Below, piece after piece: positions 1 through 14,456 of a stretch of DNA of 64,000 nt (position 1 is the stretch's first letter; the number at the start of each line of letters is the position of its first letter). The translations under genes and the position numbers were made by a program. The notes under the pieces are model-generated. The model did no database searches. It was not told the origin of the DNA and was given only the letters and a program-made list of their open reading frames with translations. Source of the stretch: Musa acuminata AAA Group (Eukaryota; Streptophyta; Magnoliopsida; Zingiberales; Musaceae); the NCBI RefSeq assembly GCF_036884655.1, contig NC_088339.1, forward strand, positions 29,597,001 through 29,661,000. Direction: 5' to 3'.

Positions 1-2480
1 TAGAGAAGCCTAAAACAAGTTAAACTCGTTCATCTCCAATGCTCACAAAAGAAGGACACCTTTTGCAAGCGTTGCAATCACCAATCTCATCATTAAAAGA
101 GCAGTATAATTCGGTAAAGCAATATGAAAGGGAGAACCCACCCCCCCTTTTCCAAGTCCATGCATGTCGAACATGGATTCAATGGGAGTGCAATCAATCG
201 AGTCCCACCAAACTAATGCATGTGCAAACCCATCTGTCTAACTTTTATCTTCCCCACACTTTTACTTTCTACGACTCTATGACGAGGGAAGAACAGATGA
301 TGTTAGATTCATATCAATTTGGGACACGAATGCCCTCTGATTGCAAATATCATCCATACATATATATATATATATTCTCGAGGCTATTTTATGTGGGTGG
401 TGAGAGATGGGATCCGAATGGTCTACATTTCTTAAGAGCCACGCAATTGGAGTGCACATCCAAGCTCGATAGGAACATGAGGGTTGACGAAGACCACCGC
501 AATGGGTGCTGACGGCCATGAGAGGTGATAAGAGCTTATCAAAATGGTTGTTGTGGACTCTTTATGCCCATACTTCGTTTCTTTCTTCCCATCTCCACAA
601 CCTCCCATCTTTGGAAGAAGATTCACGACGCCTAAAGGGACGCGACCCGAAAGAGATTCACATGCAACATTTAAGCTCATCACTATCAAAATGCATCAAT
701 TATATATATATATATATAAATAATTGATGAAGTCAAGTTGCAAAATTAGTAGCAAAAGAGAACATTTTTCGACCGTCAATAATATAAAAAAAGCAAAAAA
801 AAAAAAAAAAAGGTATTAATAAAAAGAACTGAATAGCCTTCCCATTTGATCATACGAGATATGATCTTAATTTACATTCTTAATAGCAACTTTCTATGTT
901 CATAGAGCATATACCAAGGATTCTTGGGACAACAGAATCCAGACATGTCTGTAGAGGCTGCATTCATTGTAGGGTCACAGAAAACCACAAATCTAAGCCC
1001 ACCTCTTTCTATTCTGGAATCATTTCCATCGCATAAACTATTCATCAGTAGGAGAACCAGTAATTGGATGTTGCCAACATGTCATGCTCATCTTGTGCTA
1101 TGGTTCAATTTGTGAGCCCTTTCACATTCATTCATGCTTGTTGGAGAGATCTCTGCATCACAATAGATACCACAACCATTTCTTTCTTTTCTCTCTTTTT
1201 TGGTACCACCAAAACTAATAGTTTGATTCTTCTGATCCGAGAAAAGCTTACAGTGTGCCAGAAAACCCTCATACAACAATTTCATGGTGTCTATAATCGA
1301 GTGTAAAAAGCAGATTGGTTTTGTATAAGTATACTTGCCACATACTTGGATTTGGCCCCAAATTATTTTCCAAGGTTCTATCTGGTGCTCAACTCACCCT
1401 TGCAAGTAGCTAAATTGATCGAGTGGATTCGCAACAAATTTGACACCATCACAGGAATGAGGGGGGGAAGGAGATGAAGATGATGGCCAATAATTCACCA
1501 AATTGACAATTGAGAATAATTGTCATTGCACACAAGAATGACCACATAAATCAGAGGTAGGCCCACAAACTCAGTCTTGTCATGTTTCTGGATTTTTCTT
1601 TCTTTTTTTCTTTTCAGTGACTCTGATGGATTTTTTAGGTGATGTGGACATTGTCCCTTCATGGGTTGGTAGTATGGTTCTTGAATTTTTAGTTGAATCA
1701 AGAACATGATTTGAGGCGGATTTAATGTATTTACATTTGTGTATACATACATATATATAGATCCTACTGATTACAAATTTGCATGTGTTTTTAATGTAAT
1801 TTGTGTTGATGATCGAGATCACAAAATATAACACAAGGAGAGTAAAAGCTGAGAATGTTTATTTATTTTAATGGAAAGCATTTCATTTTAAATTTAAACT
1901 TCGGATAAGCATCTCTCACATCTTCCAAAATACAGATGACAGAAAATGAAGTAAGCATGCTTAAGATACAGAGTCGGAGTCTGATTCCTCCATCATGCGA
2001 GGATGCTTGTTTCATGTATTTATTATCTTACTGGATCAATGCTAAGCTTAGGATTAGAGGGGGAATTCAGGTGCATTCAATGTCTGATATTGCAACTATC
2101 ACCGCATGGAAAACGTGGACAGACAACTGCTATTCTACTACTAACTACACTGCTAACATCATTGTCTCATCAGGAAAATGCTAAGCATTTAATACGTTGG
2201 TGTCGTGTAACCATGACACGAGCCTCCGTCTCATCTACCATTCCAAGATCATGATTAGAGTTACACCTCGATCCTGTCTTCCGTCCCTGGGGAAATCAAC
2301 TCGAGCATTCCCTGAACTGCTCTCTCTCTCTCTCTCTCCCTCATATGATGGTTAAAAAGCTAGAGACAAAGATGAGACCCAGCTCAGCTATATCACCAGA
2401 AAGAAAAGGACACCCGAAGAGTGATGTCGACCCTCAAATAATTGCTACGGACATGAGGCCGACACCTCCACTGTTGTCCT
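1..2480. other. Gene-poor AT-rich region
   Basis: I see no convincing gene here. The open frames are short and have no recognisable domain. The stretch holds a short TA run near 358-374, another near 700-718, a poly-A tract near 787-812 and a CT microsatellite near 2319-2340. It could hold promoter or UTR sequence of a neighbouring gene that I cannot identify. Confidence 0.6.
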
Positions 2481-2786
2481 CTAATTTAGGCTCTTCCCCG
2501 CATTCACTGCAACCTCAGTAATGAATCGCATGGGTTTAACATCCACTTCATATGTTTGTTTCTGCAACAGAGCAATGTTGTTCACATGGTAAGCGTAAAT
2601 AAAGCCTGAGATGGAAGGAAGAGGAAGGTGTGCACCACTTGTGGCGGCGGCCGGCCTATGCCCCATGGCCGTGAAAGGTCCTTGTTCTTTTCTGGGGAGG
2701 CCTCCTTGGAAAGAGGAATACGTGGTGCTCACGCCTCTTGCCTTCCCCACTGCACCGCAGAGCTTTCTCAGTAGATTGATTGCCAT
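2481..2786 (-). CDS. Possible small protein of unknown function (101 aa)
   Basis: An uninterrupted ATG-to-TAG frame encodes 101 residues and begins MAINLLRKLCGAVGKARG. The N-terminal third is basic and could be amphipathic, as in an organelle presequence. The middle is rich in Gly, Pro and Ala, and the C-terminal third is ordinary in composition. It is GC-richer than the flanks, which favours a real coding region. I do not recognise a family. A polypyrimidine-AG near the middle of the frame (about 2609) could also be a splice acceptor, so the true product may be spliced. No clear TATA box is seen upstream. It could be a chance ORF. Confidence 0.35.
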   Translation of the reverse strand: MAINLLRKLCGAVGKARGVSTTYSSFQGGLPRKEQGPFTAMGHRPAAATSGAHLPLPSISGFIYAYHVNNIALLQKQTYEVDVKPMRFITEVAVNAGKSLN

Positions 2787-2949
2787 TCAACGCTGAGACT
2801 GATGAGACGATACGTCTCCTAATCTCGGATCTGCACGTTTTCTGCGATTCTCTGTGTGTCCTCTCCATTCCTCCGGCTTTGATGCGTGGTTGGTTTATTG
2901 ATTGCGTGTTGTATACTGGATGTTGACGAGGTGACGCGGCCACGGAAGA

Positions 2950-3900
2950 GTCGCATCACGGTGGGGCGGCTCGCTCAAAACCAGTGAGGTCTTCTTCTGC
3001 ACGCAAAGAGGCAAGGCAGGTGCAGGCGACCACGTCTTCTCATGGTCGGCATTCGTGACCTTTGGCACACCGGGAGAGCTTATCAGATTTGAAAATATAA
3101 AAAGGGTCTTCTTCTTATCCCATTAGGAGAAGCCATACCTCAGTAATGCTGCTATCCTCAACAAGAGAGCTCGTTATCGTTTCATGAGAGTTTGACGAAG
3201 ACAGAGCGCTGTATTTCCTGGTTCAACAAGCTCTTATCATTATGCTTGATGGATCTCACAGGTAAATAATAAAACAGTCCCGTCACAGACGAGTAGCAGT
3301 TTTCATTGAACACGAGAGGAAGCTGAGTGTGACGCCGACTCACTTTGTCTTGGTGGGTACGACAAAGTTATCGTTCAGACATGGTCGATTTATGCTCGTC
3401 TGGTTTCCCATTTCCTGTTCTCGTTCCAATAATTAAGAGCATATAAAGCTTTTGTCGCAATGTTCTCTGTGTATCCATTCAAGTATTCTATCAGATAATT
3501 CCTTCATACAAAAACAATGGGTGCATAATGGTTCTATTACTTTTTAAAAAAGGAGGGATTGGGCATCAGAATGCATTGCAAACAGTATTTTCTCAAATTA
3601 TAGTTGCACAAAAAGAAGAAAATAAAAAAATATGCAAATGATAGATTTAGTGAAAGATTTACAACAAAGTTTTGTAAGTCAGCAATACAGTTCTAACAGG
3701 GAACTGTCCATCAGAAGCAAGGATAGTCGCACACTGCCTTAAAAAACCAGCACAGTAACAAAAAAAGAAAGAGCATAAAAAAGAACAAACTTAAGCCTTG
3801 CAAATTCAAATATGAAAATAACAGAGAAAGAAACCAAAACCCATACCATCGTACCCACCACCGATCTACCCGCTCATAATTAACGAGCTAATTATAAATT
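2950..3900. other. Intergenic, no gene seen
   Basis: This is AT-rich spacer. A TATA-like element in plus orientation lies near 3094-3104, but no convincing coding frame follows it. Nothing else can be supported here. Confidence 0.5.
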
Positions 3901-3903
3901 ATC

Positions 3904-4425
3904 ATCCTTACATTTTGAAAAATTATAATGATATCCATATAATTATGAAAATAAAACTTTATTTACCCTAATGTTATCGATTTTATCAATGAAAATATGA
4001 AAATAAAAGATAAAAAAATAATTTTAACATTCCAATTGATAGTGACGGACAACGATGCTGTTGAAAGCTACATATAGATATTGTGGATGAGAAAAATGAC
4101 GACGAGAGATAAATGCCACTCTGTATTTACGTCGACTTCGACACAATTGTTGAATAGCGAAAGAGCCACCGATGTAGATGCTTAACGACACCGCTTGATA
4201 ACTACATCGACGCCGACGCATACGCAGAACGACCCTCACCTCTCGTCGCTACTCTCCTCGTCCACAACAGACTAACGATGTCGTCGTCTGTCACAACCAA
4301 CTGAAGCATTAAAATTATATTTTATTCTTTTATTTTTATATTTTCGTTAGTAAAACAGAAGAAGATAAAATAAATAAACTTAGATGTTTTACTTTTGCCA
4401 ATGTAACTTTTTAAAATATAAGGAT
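3904..4425. mobile_element. Foldback or MITE-like element with long imperfect inverted ends
   Basis: The left end reads ATCCTTACATTTTGAAAAA. The right end, read on the other strand, starts ATCCTTATATTTTAAAAAG. Further inside, both arms share AT-rich blocks such as GAAAATATGAAAATAAAAG against GAAAATATAAAAATAAAAG, so each arm runs over about 100 bp or more. The centre, about 4040-4300, is much GC-richer and has CGAC-rich stretches. There is no transposase frame, so this would be a non-autonomous element. I cannot fix a target-site duplication, so the boundaries are approximate and the superfamily is open. Confidence 0.6.
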
Positions 4426-6757
4426 CGAAATACTAGAAATAACTCCAATTTAGCATTAGTATCAAAGTGACTCGTAATGAAATGGAATGACTACATCACT
4501 AATCATATCAAAAAATAAATCTATGTGATGAGAAAAAAATCATTCTGAATAAATAATTTTCCACCATATTAATAAAAAATAAAGTTCTAATGTTATAGTT
4601 TTAACAAAGAGTTCCCTTAGCAAATCAATTCATACGTGATAGTTACCATTGCAACTCCGTTCTCCAAATAGAGCTTTAAGAATCTTTAGCATCTAGCTAT
4701 TTTGCAAAGATCAAAATAAATGGTAACATAAGTTTCAACGCTATTTAGATCAAACCAGTCTCCATTGTTAACACGTACACTATTAAGAGCAAGATTCTTT
4801 TGATGGACACTTTTTTTTATGGACACTATTAGAGCTTTAAGAATCTTTACCCTATGTTGCAAAGATCAAAATAAATGGCAACATTTTTTTTAATGGACAC
4901 TTTTTTTCGACAACCACACTTCCATCCTAGTAATCCCATCAAATAGCTCAAAAATAGCAACATCCAATATTGACCCTCCAAGAACTTCAAAATCTTAGCC
5001 AACTCTACAAGAATCCTATTATCGTTACCACTCTAGTGAAGGCTTAGCCCAATCTTTCTAATACTCAAAGGATCTCTCATTATATTCATTATTTGCTTGT
5101 TTTTGGCTATCCGAGTCTCAAGTTCTTGAAGAATCTATCTTTTAGAATATTTGAAAGTTCACATGGTGATATCTTACTCATTCCAAGTGTCTGATTTTAA
5201 GTACGAGAGTAATTTCAACTCCACATTTGCCTTATACCTACCATTAAATTTTTGAATAGGCAGAAAGAATGATATGCACCACGTGTAAGATTTTTACAGA
5301 ATAATAACAAAATATGAACATTGAAACATTTTTATAAAAAAATTCAAGAGTTTTAAAGATCAAAGATCAATAGAAGACACCAGCAATATAAGAGCCAGGC
5401 ACACCCTTGAGCTAATTGACATGTACCAATGGTGAGCAAAATGCACCACAGCCATGGCTATTTAAAGCACTACACTAAGAAATATATTTTGAAGCGCACA
5501 AATAGGTTTAACAATTTTGGCTCAGGAAGTAGATTCTGATATCATCAGTTCTACTAAAGATCAAGTGACTCACTGCAAATAGAAGATGATTAACATACTC
5601 AAATTTAAACCCAAATGTGAAACCATATTAAGAATCCTGCTCGATAAAGCTGAACAAAGTTACAACTATAGAACAGATGAATCTAGAAAACAAAACACTG
5701 GATTACTGCCCCACATGGACTGTCAATACCAACACAAAGAAGACCAAATCCCTTAATAATTAGATTCTCCATTAGTCCTTACAGGAAAGCAAGATCACAG
5801 ATACATTTCAAAGACAGTTGTGTTCATTCTAATTTCAATGAATTTCAACAATTATATTGAAAAACTCAAGAAACAATGTCAACCAGTTGTTCCCACAATC
5901 AACAAAACCCTAAAACTTCTTGCAGGTCATGATATGTATTTAACTGAGGCATATTATAAGTCAAAACAACTACATACTTTCTCAGCCATCATTCATCTGT
6001 GATCTTATCTTTGTACCAATGTACCTTAAAACTATAAAATCTCAAGCAACCCGTATTTTAACTTATCAAGCGTATAACCATAACACGAGATGGTTGATGT
6101 CTGATTATCCTATATTCATGAACTCATCCCCAATACCATGTGATCATACTCTTCGGAACTATCAGCCACATAATAAATGTCACATATCACCAAACCATCC
6201 ACCTTCACTTGTTAACAACCTTTAACTATTTGATGCATTAGTGATAATGGAATCATGCTTTATGCTATTTCAGTCCCCACTACAGAATGGCAGAAATACC
6301 TTCAGTCCAAACACCAATGACTATAAGAATTATCAAAGATAACAGAAATTAAAGCAATTTAAGTCTCCCAAAAAAGTAATGGTTCATTCCACGAAAAGAA
6401 ATCATATAGTATCTTAATATTTGTCAAAAAATTATCAGAAGGAGCCAACAACTACAAACTCAATCATCTGAAAGCAGAAAGTACTTGTTGGTAACAAGTT
6501 TGTACGTTCACAACTAACAGAAAATAGCACAGCGAATGACACTGATATCAAGAAACATGAAATTTCAACCACATTACTATTAGGAAAGTTGTAAATCCAC
6601 AGACAAAACTTTTTGAGTATCAAACGCAAAATTTCAAAGATCTCCCATAAACAATAGAACTACAGAATTCATTTCCAGCATCCAAAACAAATATCTAAAG
6701 TTTGTAGTAGAAGCAAAATATCATAAATAGAAATTAACTCTTCCCCACGTCTTATGA
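4426..6757. other. Intergenic AT-rich spacer
   Basis: No gene is seen. A local direct duplication lies at about 4671-4725 and 4832-4885. Both copies start GAGCTTTAAGAATCTTTA and share GCAAAGATCAAAATAAATGG. A weak PBS-like stretch for an LTR element on the minus strand lies at 5532-5544. The part next to 6757 is probably the 3' flank of the eL37 gene. Confidence 0.5.
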
Positions 6758-7344
<587 letters not shown>

Positions 7345-7361
7345 CGCAGTTGCCCTCGATA

Positions 7362-7369
7362 AAACCCTA
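7362..7369. promoter_or_regulatory. Telo-box (AAACCCTA) of the eL37 gene
   Basis: AAACCCTA on the plus strand lies about 20 bp upstream of the eL37 ATG, inside the probable 5'UTR or transcription start area. Telo-boxes are common in plant ribosomal protein promoters. The role here is inferred from that pattern. Confidence 0.6.
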
Positions 7370-7412
7370 GCCGCGAGTTAAAGACCGAAGCGTGGGCATT
7401 TGCTTCGGGGGG

Positions 7413-7420
7413 TTTATATA
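7413..7420 (-). promoter_or_regulatory. TATA box of the eL37 gene
   Basis: On the minus strand the sequence reads TATATAAA, about 70 bp upstream of the eL37 ATG. This would put transcription start near 7385 and leave a short 5'UTR containing the telo-box. Confidence 0.65.
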
Positions 7421-7449
7421 GGGAGATTTCAGGTGTGAGTCCTTCCACA

Positions 7450-9072
7450 CCAAACCGACGCTGTGGAGCCTCGATTCCTATTGGGCTTTCTTTAATGGGC
7501 CGGACCCTTCTTTCATCTACCCGTTTGTGACCATCCCGTCGTACTTGGAGCAGGCTACGCGGGTAGGTCCCGCTCCCCATTTCGATCGACGTGCGGGAGA
7601 CATCTGAGGGGAAAAATTGCTGCAGCAGATGACATACGAATGGCGGGAACGGCAGGCCACGGTTGCGCCTCCACTTGGATGACGACTAAAAAGGGAACGA
7701 ACAAAGGATGCCTCATTTCAGAGGACATCAAAATTTTTCGAAATCAAAGAATTCCGGATATTTTTTCGACAAATAAAAAAAAGCATTCAGATATCAGAGT
7801 ACACCGAAACAAATGGAGAATTCAACATCAGATGCTGATGATTGGCATGTTGATGAGTCGTAACAACAGTAGTAAAAAGCACATGTGCTAACACAAACAA
7901 ATAACTTTACACGTTTAGCACTCGGGCAAGTCATAACAATCATAAAATGTATCAGATCTGTCATCCAATTCCCACCTCCACGAGTGGCACGCAGTCGTCT
8001 CCTCCGGCAAAGCTTCTGGGGATCCCAAACGTAGAACCCACGTTGAATGACCTCATATCTCAACCTTTCCCTCCCTGAACAACCCAGAGATAGATATAAG
8101 CATCTAAAAGGTCGCAAAGGTTTTTAATCCAAACCCAGATTCCAGTTCTAATTAACCACAATGGTTCACATAAAGAAATAGACATAAGTAGCACCAAAAT
8201 AAAATTTTGGGGGCATAAATAATGAACAATGTTTTCGTAAATACTAAGGCCTTTTGAAGATTCAATTAAGCTCCACCTGCAATGACATTTCATAAGGCAT
8301 GGATGAATGCATGGTGTGGAGTGTGTTCTATGTAAGGAATATTATACACTAGTACTAGGATAAGCAGATGAAGCAACAAACTAATCCAGCTTTCAGAAAA
8401 CAAATGAATGCCAAAGGTATTCTAAGAACAGGTTGGATCAGAAACAAATTTTATAGATCAGGCCTTAAAAAGTTCCAAGTCTATTCCATATAAATTAGTC
8501 CAAATAGCAGTAACCTTCTGCCAACCTAGATGATAATCAGAAGACAATGTAAGATTTTCTCATTCATAAGATTCATATTTAGGACACCTGATACATATAA
8601 TCACTGTATATTATTAAGTCAGCTTGCCTTAGAATCATTCAACTTTGGCACCCGCTTTAAATTCAAATTCCCAAAATGTTAAGAGCCCAAACCTATCATA
8701 TAGCGGGAAGAAAAATGAAAAACAAAAATATCTTATATGACAGTTGACATATAAAGATAGCCGAAGATAATGGATCTAATGAGTGAAGATTGCATTCTTT
8801 CAACAGCTTTATCTAAGACACTTCACCAATGATGGATTTTGATGCATGAATGATCATGATCGCATTACCACTAGGAGTCTCCGTCATCAACAATTATGCA
8901 GAATGTAAGAAACAAAACAGTAACATGTGCAAGAGAAAATTCCACTCAAAACCAAATAATATCCGACAAATAACAATTAAAACAAAATATCATGCTCTCA
9001 CAGGCATGATCATCCATCAATAAATACAGCATGAAGTCATGACTTTGTGAAAGGCCAATTAAAATTTCTAAT
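7450..9072. other. Intergenic region and probable 3' flank of the PP1 gene
   Basis: I see no further gene. The part near 7450-7620 is the upstream region of eL37. Up to 9072 the sequence probably holds the 3'UTR of the phosphatase gene. Short open frames here have no domain. Confidence 0.5.
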
Positions 9073-12000
9073 TTATACCTTTCTGGGAGGTGTTCCTGGT
9101 TTTAACAGATTATTCCCAAACCCCTTTTTCTTGTCGGCTGGTTTAAGAATTTGAAATGAACATGTCAGAGTGTCATCTACGCTCATCATAGCACCAGCAT
9201 TATCGAATTCCCCACAATAGTTTGGGGCAGAGAATATCGTCACCAGCTGCCGCTTTGCAAAGAATTCATAACCATCTTCCACAACCTGCCAAACAAGAAA
9301 CGCTTTATGAATTACAATTATCTAGTTTTGTTAACTCGAAAGAGCAAGTTCAAAACAAGTGGTCATTTACTGAAAATCATTATCCTAGGATTCAGTTGCG
9401 TCAACATATAGCAATATGCCATCAGGATCACATTGCTAAAGATACTAGATTGAAAAGACAGCAAAACATGTGTAGCTTATATCAAACATCAATTCGTATT
9501 TATTTCAACAAAAAATGGTAAAAAATAAAATAAAATGAAGTTTCAAGATAGCACAGCTAACCTGGTGAGCTCGACAGACGAGATCTAGATCATGCTTCTG
9601 AAGAAACTCAGCTACTATGTCAGGCCCAAAAGTATAAGAGACGCCTCTATCGTTTTCTCCCCATCCCTCAATATCTTTGTCAGGGTCTGACCATAACAAA
9701 TCACAAAGAAGACCTTGGTCTGGAACATCTATTGGACGAGCAATATTTCGGATCTGGTCCAAACTATTTAATTCAGGAGATAGACCCCCATGCATACATA
9801 ATATTTTGTCATCAACAAGTGCAGCAACCGGAAGGCAGTTGAAACAATCCGTAAAAACCTTCCACAAACGAACATTATATCTTCTCTTGCACTCATCATA
9901 AAACCCATATATACGATTAATCGAAGCACATTCATGATTACCCCTTAGAAGGAAGAAGTTCTCTGGGTACTTAATCTTGTATGCAAGGAGTAGACATATG
10001 GTTTCTATGCTCTGCTTACCACGATCAACATAGTCCCCAAGGAACAAATAATTTGCTTCAGGTGGGTACCCACCATATTCAAAAAGCCGTAGAAGATCAG
10101 TATATTGGCCATGAATATCTCCTGCAGCAAGAAGAAAGTACAAATTAGTATATTATAATTTATACTCAAAGTCCTTAGACAGGCAACTATTCATTCTATA
10201 GATCTAAATGGCATCGTAAGACACACTACACAAATACAGCTCGATCAGGATGAGCGTGCAACTTCTTGTGACATGAACATTTTGTATGGTAATAGCACCA
10301 ATAGCCAACACATAAGAAAAAATATCCTAATTAGAATGAAGCAAAAAAGGGCAAACCATGACGTCTTATTAATTCCAACTAGGACAAAATTATGCAGACC
10401 TCAAATTCATCATCATGAAAAAGACTGATACAGTTACAAGTTTTAGCACCCCAAGTTAACTAAGTCAAATCAATACTGAAATGGATCAAACATACTGAAA
10501 AAGTAGCAAATGATCACTTAGAATCTTTCCACTCTAAGGTGCTGTTGAATGTTTAGCCACCACATATTAATTGTGAGTAGACCATATCTTCTCCGTCACA
10601 TAACAAAAGAAAGGTTGTTATTACCATTGTAAGTTCTCACAATTACGATGGCTCCTGTATCAACAGAATCATCAAAGAGCATCTCACAGTTTCATGCTAA
10701 TTTTGGCTTTGAAATTTTTTTTTATTCAAAATGGTTTATGCTCCCACCTTTGATAATAAACTTCTAATTTTAAAATTATCAGACAGACTGCCACCACATA
10801 TAAATCCTTTTATTATGATGTAGATGAATAAAGTTTCCAACTTTGTGTCAACTAAGACCAGTAAAGACCTATCTAGAATAATTCAATTTACAAAAATAAT
10901 AGCATGTCATAAGAATACATTAAAATAAGTTTGGCATTGCTATCCTACAATTAACACACTTAGGCCCATCTTCTTTAGATTGAATAATATTAGACTAGAA
11001 TCTTACTCGGAGAAAGTAGGAGCTACACACCAGGTGACAGGATATTGGTTATCTTGGCATACAAGCCAAGTGAGGAGAGAGAACTCTTATGGCACAACAA
11101 AGAGAGGAAAAGAGCACGCAGGTCATTCAGCTATGTGTCTATTATTAAGTCTATCTAAAGCTCCTAACTATGTCACAAAAATAATCAAACCTGATTGGTT
11201 CTAACAATTAACACCTTTGACTACCAGCATCGAATTCTGAAAGCCCGAACTTTGGAATCCCTTGCATTTTTACATCATTAAGACTACATACCGTCAGATT
11301 TTTAATTTTTAACAGAGACATCTATTTGTAATCTTGAATCACCAATTGTCATACCCAGAGATTCATGCACCTGGACAGGCATATTGCTTGTGATCAGTGC
11401 TTCTATTTTAGCCTAACCAGTTGAAAAGTAGAATACATTGCAAGTCACGTTCATGGCAAAACTTTGTTCTATAAATGCTCCCAGATGTGCACAAAAAAGA
11501 AATGTTCCTATGGTAAATGATGGAGTATTATTTGTAGGAACATGCTTCGGAAGCAGCAGTAGGAACTAGGCACCGAGATAAGACATGGTGTCAGTCACAT
11601 TTTGCTGCAGTTTGAAAGCAGCAGTAGAAGACGAAACGACCACAAAGACACTAGCTTACAGACTTCATGTATACAGTACGTACCATGATGCGTTACATCC
11701 ATTAACACCTAATTACTGTGACTGATCTAGACTCATCAAGATTCTCGAACCATTAGCACCAGCAAGTCAAACTTCCAGCCATCAGCCAAACAACACGTGT
11801 CAAATAAAAGAAATGAGTTTGGTCAAGAGTCATTCTTCCACTCAAAAGGCGCTCGATCGTAAAGAACAAAACTAAAGTTGACATGGCAAAGCTACCGATA
11901 ACAAACAATCTAAACACGCGTTAAGCGAGAGTGACAATCATAGCATTAGCATACCAACTACGACTTCGGCTATCAGGGTCAATCAATCTTGGTGCTCGGT

Positions 12001-12336
12001 GTATTGCAAGCCCTAACAAAAAAGTGCTCCGATTCGAAAACGCAAGAAAGCGGAATAGGCGAGAAAACAGATATGATAGAAGAAAAAGATAACTTTTTTC
12101 CTACTCCAAAGTCGAAACCACAGCAAAAAAATCATATTATTTGCCACTTCACCGCATATCTTGATGGGCGCCTCAAGCTCCAGCAGATTGGGCTGGCTGA
12201 CAAAGATCTCCTTCGACGCACCACAGAGCTGCCGGATATCTGCGTCCGTCAGCTGCGCGTTCTTGACAGTCCGACCGCCCTTGACCTCCAAAAGCCGCCG
12301 TATGATGTCATCCAGCACTGCCGCATCCATCGGCAT
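9073..12336 (-). CDS. Serine/threonine protein phosphatase PP1 catalytic subunit (TOPP-like)
   Basis: The CDS is complement(join(9073..9285,9562..10121,12153..12336)), 318 aa. It is a type 1 protein phosphatase of the metallophosphatase fold that dephosphorylates Ser/Thr with regulatory subunits. The metal and catalytic motifs are intact: GDIHG (62-66), GDYVDRG (90-96), RGNHE (121-125), and [11 protein letters not shown] from about 267. The introns are GT-AG, with the first splitting the Gly codon of GDIHG. The start is the first in-frame ATG ([10 protein letters not shown]). A second ATG two codons later (12330) fits the usual PP1 N-terminus equally well. The end is short, PPRKV followed by a stop. 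The AAG codon before it is followed by GTATAA, a possible donor, so a further small 3' exon cannot be excluded. The 2-kb first intron shows no other gene. Confidence 0.97.
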
Positions 12337-12639
12337 CAATTGCAAAAGAAGGAAGAAGGGGATCGAGAATAGATACGAGCTTGACCTCGCTTCAGTCCAG
12401 GGACAATCAAACCCTATCGGAGTCTCGTATGGTCAGAGAAGCAATGAATTGAGACGACACGAGAGGGGGTTTGGAGAGGGTGGGGTAGGGGGCCGAAAGA
12501 GAGACATCTTCCCGCGTCTGCCAATCTGTTCATCGATCGACCGGAGGGAGAGAAGAGGGGCGACCCGTCTCTGAAGCCCTAATTAACACCGTTCTTTCCT
12601 CCTCCCCTTTGTATCGCTCACCGCATGCGTTATATAACT

Positions 12640-14417
12640 ATATAACTGCGTTACATATCGTTACTTGTAGTGGGTATCAGGAGAACCATTGAACCGTTAT
12701 ATTGTATTGAAACAGTTACAATGTGATAAGTCGCTCTAAATACCGTATCCCTCCAAACCGTTATATTACATTTGTTTACGATGCTTCCAAAATATTAGTA
12801 TCTCAATGTGGAAAGTATAAAAAACGATATAATTTACTCGTTTTAGCGCATTTAATAATTATTTTCTGCTGTACAATAACTGCTGTGATGGCAATCATCG
12901 GCGTGGAGGATAAACAAGAGAAAGTGACCCTTCTTTGTCATGCAGTCGCTTCAAAATAATAGCCATATATATCCAAAGAATAAAAGATATAAACAAAAGG
13001 ATGAGAACATTGATATATGGTTCCAAGTCATCACGACAATTACAACCTTATCATAATCTTTCTTTCTTTCTTTCTTTTTAATATCATTATATTTCGATGC
13101 ATAGATTACATGCTAAAAATTACCGCTACAGTTTCAAAATTTCCAACCAAATAAATAACTTCTGGGTTCTTCTAAAATTAGTAGGGTCGTAGAATTTAAA
13201 GGTCGTGGCATAGGAGTCGATACGACTAGATTCCATCCCGTATGTGCAGGATAACTCGCACGAGGACCGGATCGAGTTGGGGAGAAGCCTCATCAGTCGA
13301 GTCGAGGTAGACCTTCGATTTCTACTCCTCCATACGAAAAAAAAGGTCGACATCAGGAGTAGGATTTCTGACTTAACCCATCCAAAGCTTAAGTTAGCTT
13401 CATGTGGTATTTTTCTACTTTTCTTCCTCCTTATTCTTAATGAGAGGATTAACTTTTATATATGTTTGTCGAATGATCGATCGTACGAGGCTCGTTAATG
13501 ATCCATGATACCTCGGGAGGTCGATTCATGCTTTTCGCGTGATGCGGGCTGACTTACACGGCTCTGCATCGCCTTGCGTTATCATAGATGGTTCGAGGTA
13601 GAGCAGCGCCACCTCATACAGATCCAAACGGCACGAGTATGGCTCCCACCGCCCCTGGTTCCAAGGTGCTTTGTTAGCACACGTGCACCACGTCGACCAT
13701 GAGATGACTTTCGCCCGTTAGCACGTTACGCTAAAATATGTCCTATCAAGTAGCAAAGTTCTTCCAAAATTAGTTCATCTTTTAAATTAATCGGTTCCAG
13801 ATCCTATGTATATTATACATAGAGCAGAAATTAAAATTTGAAACAATAAAACCCTTATATAAGAAATTAAGTCAAGTAAAAATCAAGAGACAAAAATGGT
13901 GCCCTTTACACGACTGCTAACAAGCTGTGCATTAATGCCCTTTATTAGAACCATCGCATTCTAATATGATGTGAAATCGAAGTAATCATAATTAATATCA
14001 GGATTATTCATCGATCTAACTAAAGCCAATGCCTTTTCAAAGAAAATAATAGGGCTGATTAGCATCATTTCTATTTAGTCATAGGTTCCATAATGAATAA
14101 CAGATGAGGCAAAGAACCCAATGAGCTACAAATTATTATTATTTAATTATATTCCCCTTTTTCTTGTTAAGAAATACCATCAACCTTGAAGGTATACTTC
14201 AATACCCATTATCATGTTATTTGCCTTCTCCATCTACAATATGTTGTATTCTTTTATTTTTTAATTATAAATATATTTTTTTTACAAAGAGAAATGAGGA
14301 AGATAGAAATTGATATGATATCAACGATCAACATGTTTGCCAAATGAGGTAGTTATTTTAATATTCTATTTATGTTATATAAGAAATAAAAAATAAGTTT
14401 ATTACAGTATATATTTC

Positions 14418-14456
<39 letters not shown>

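Noticed and set aside
5532..5544. PBS-like GATTCTGATATCA on the plus strand (minus-strand reading TGATATCAGAATC)
   Set aside because: It has three differences from the tRNA-Met primer site and no LTR could be seen next to it.
7794..8117. Minus-strand frame downstream of the PP1 gene, considered as an extra PP1 exon
   Set aside because: It does not resemble any PP1 C-terminus and the reading frame ends cleanly at 9073.
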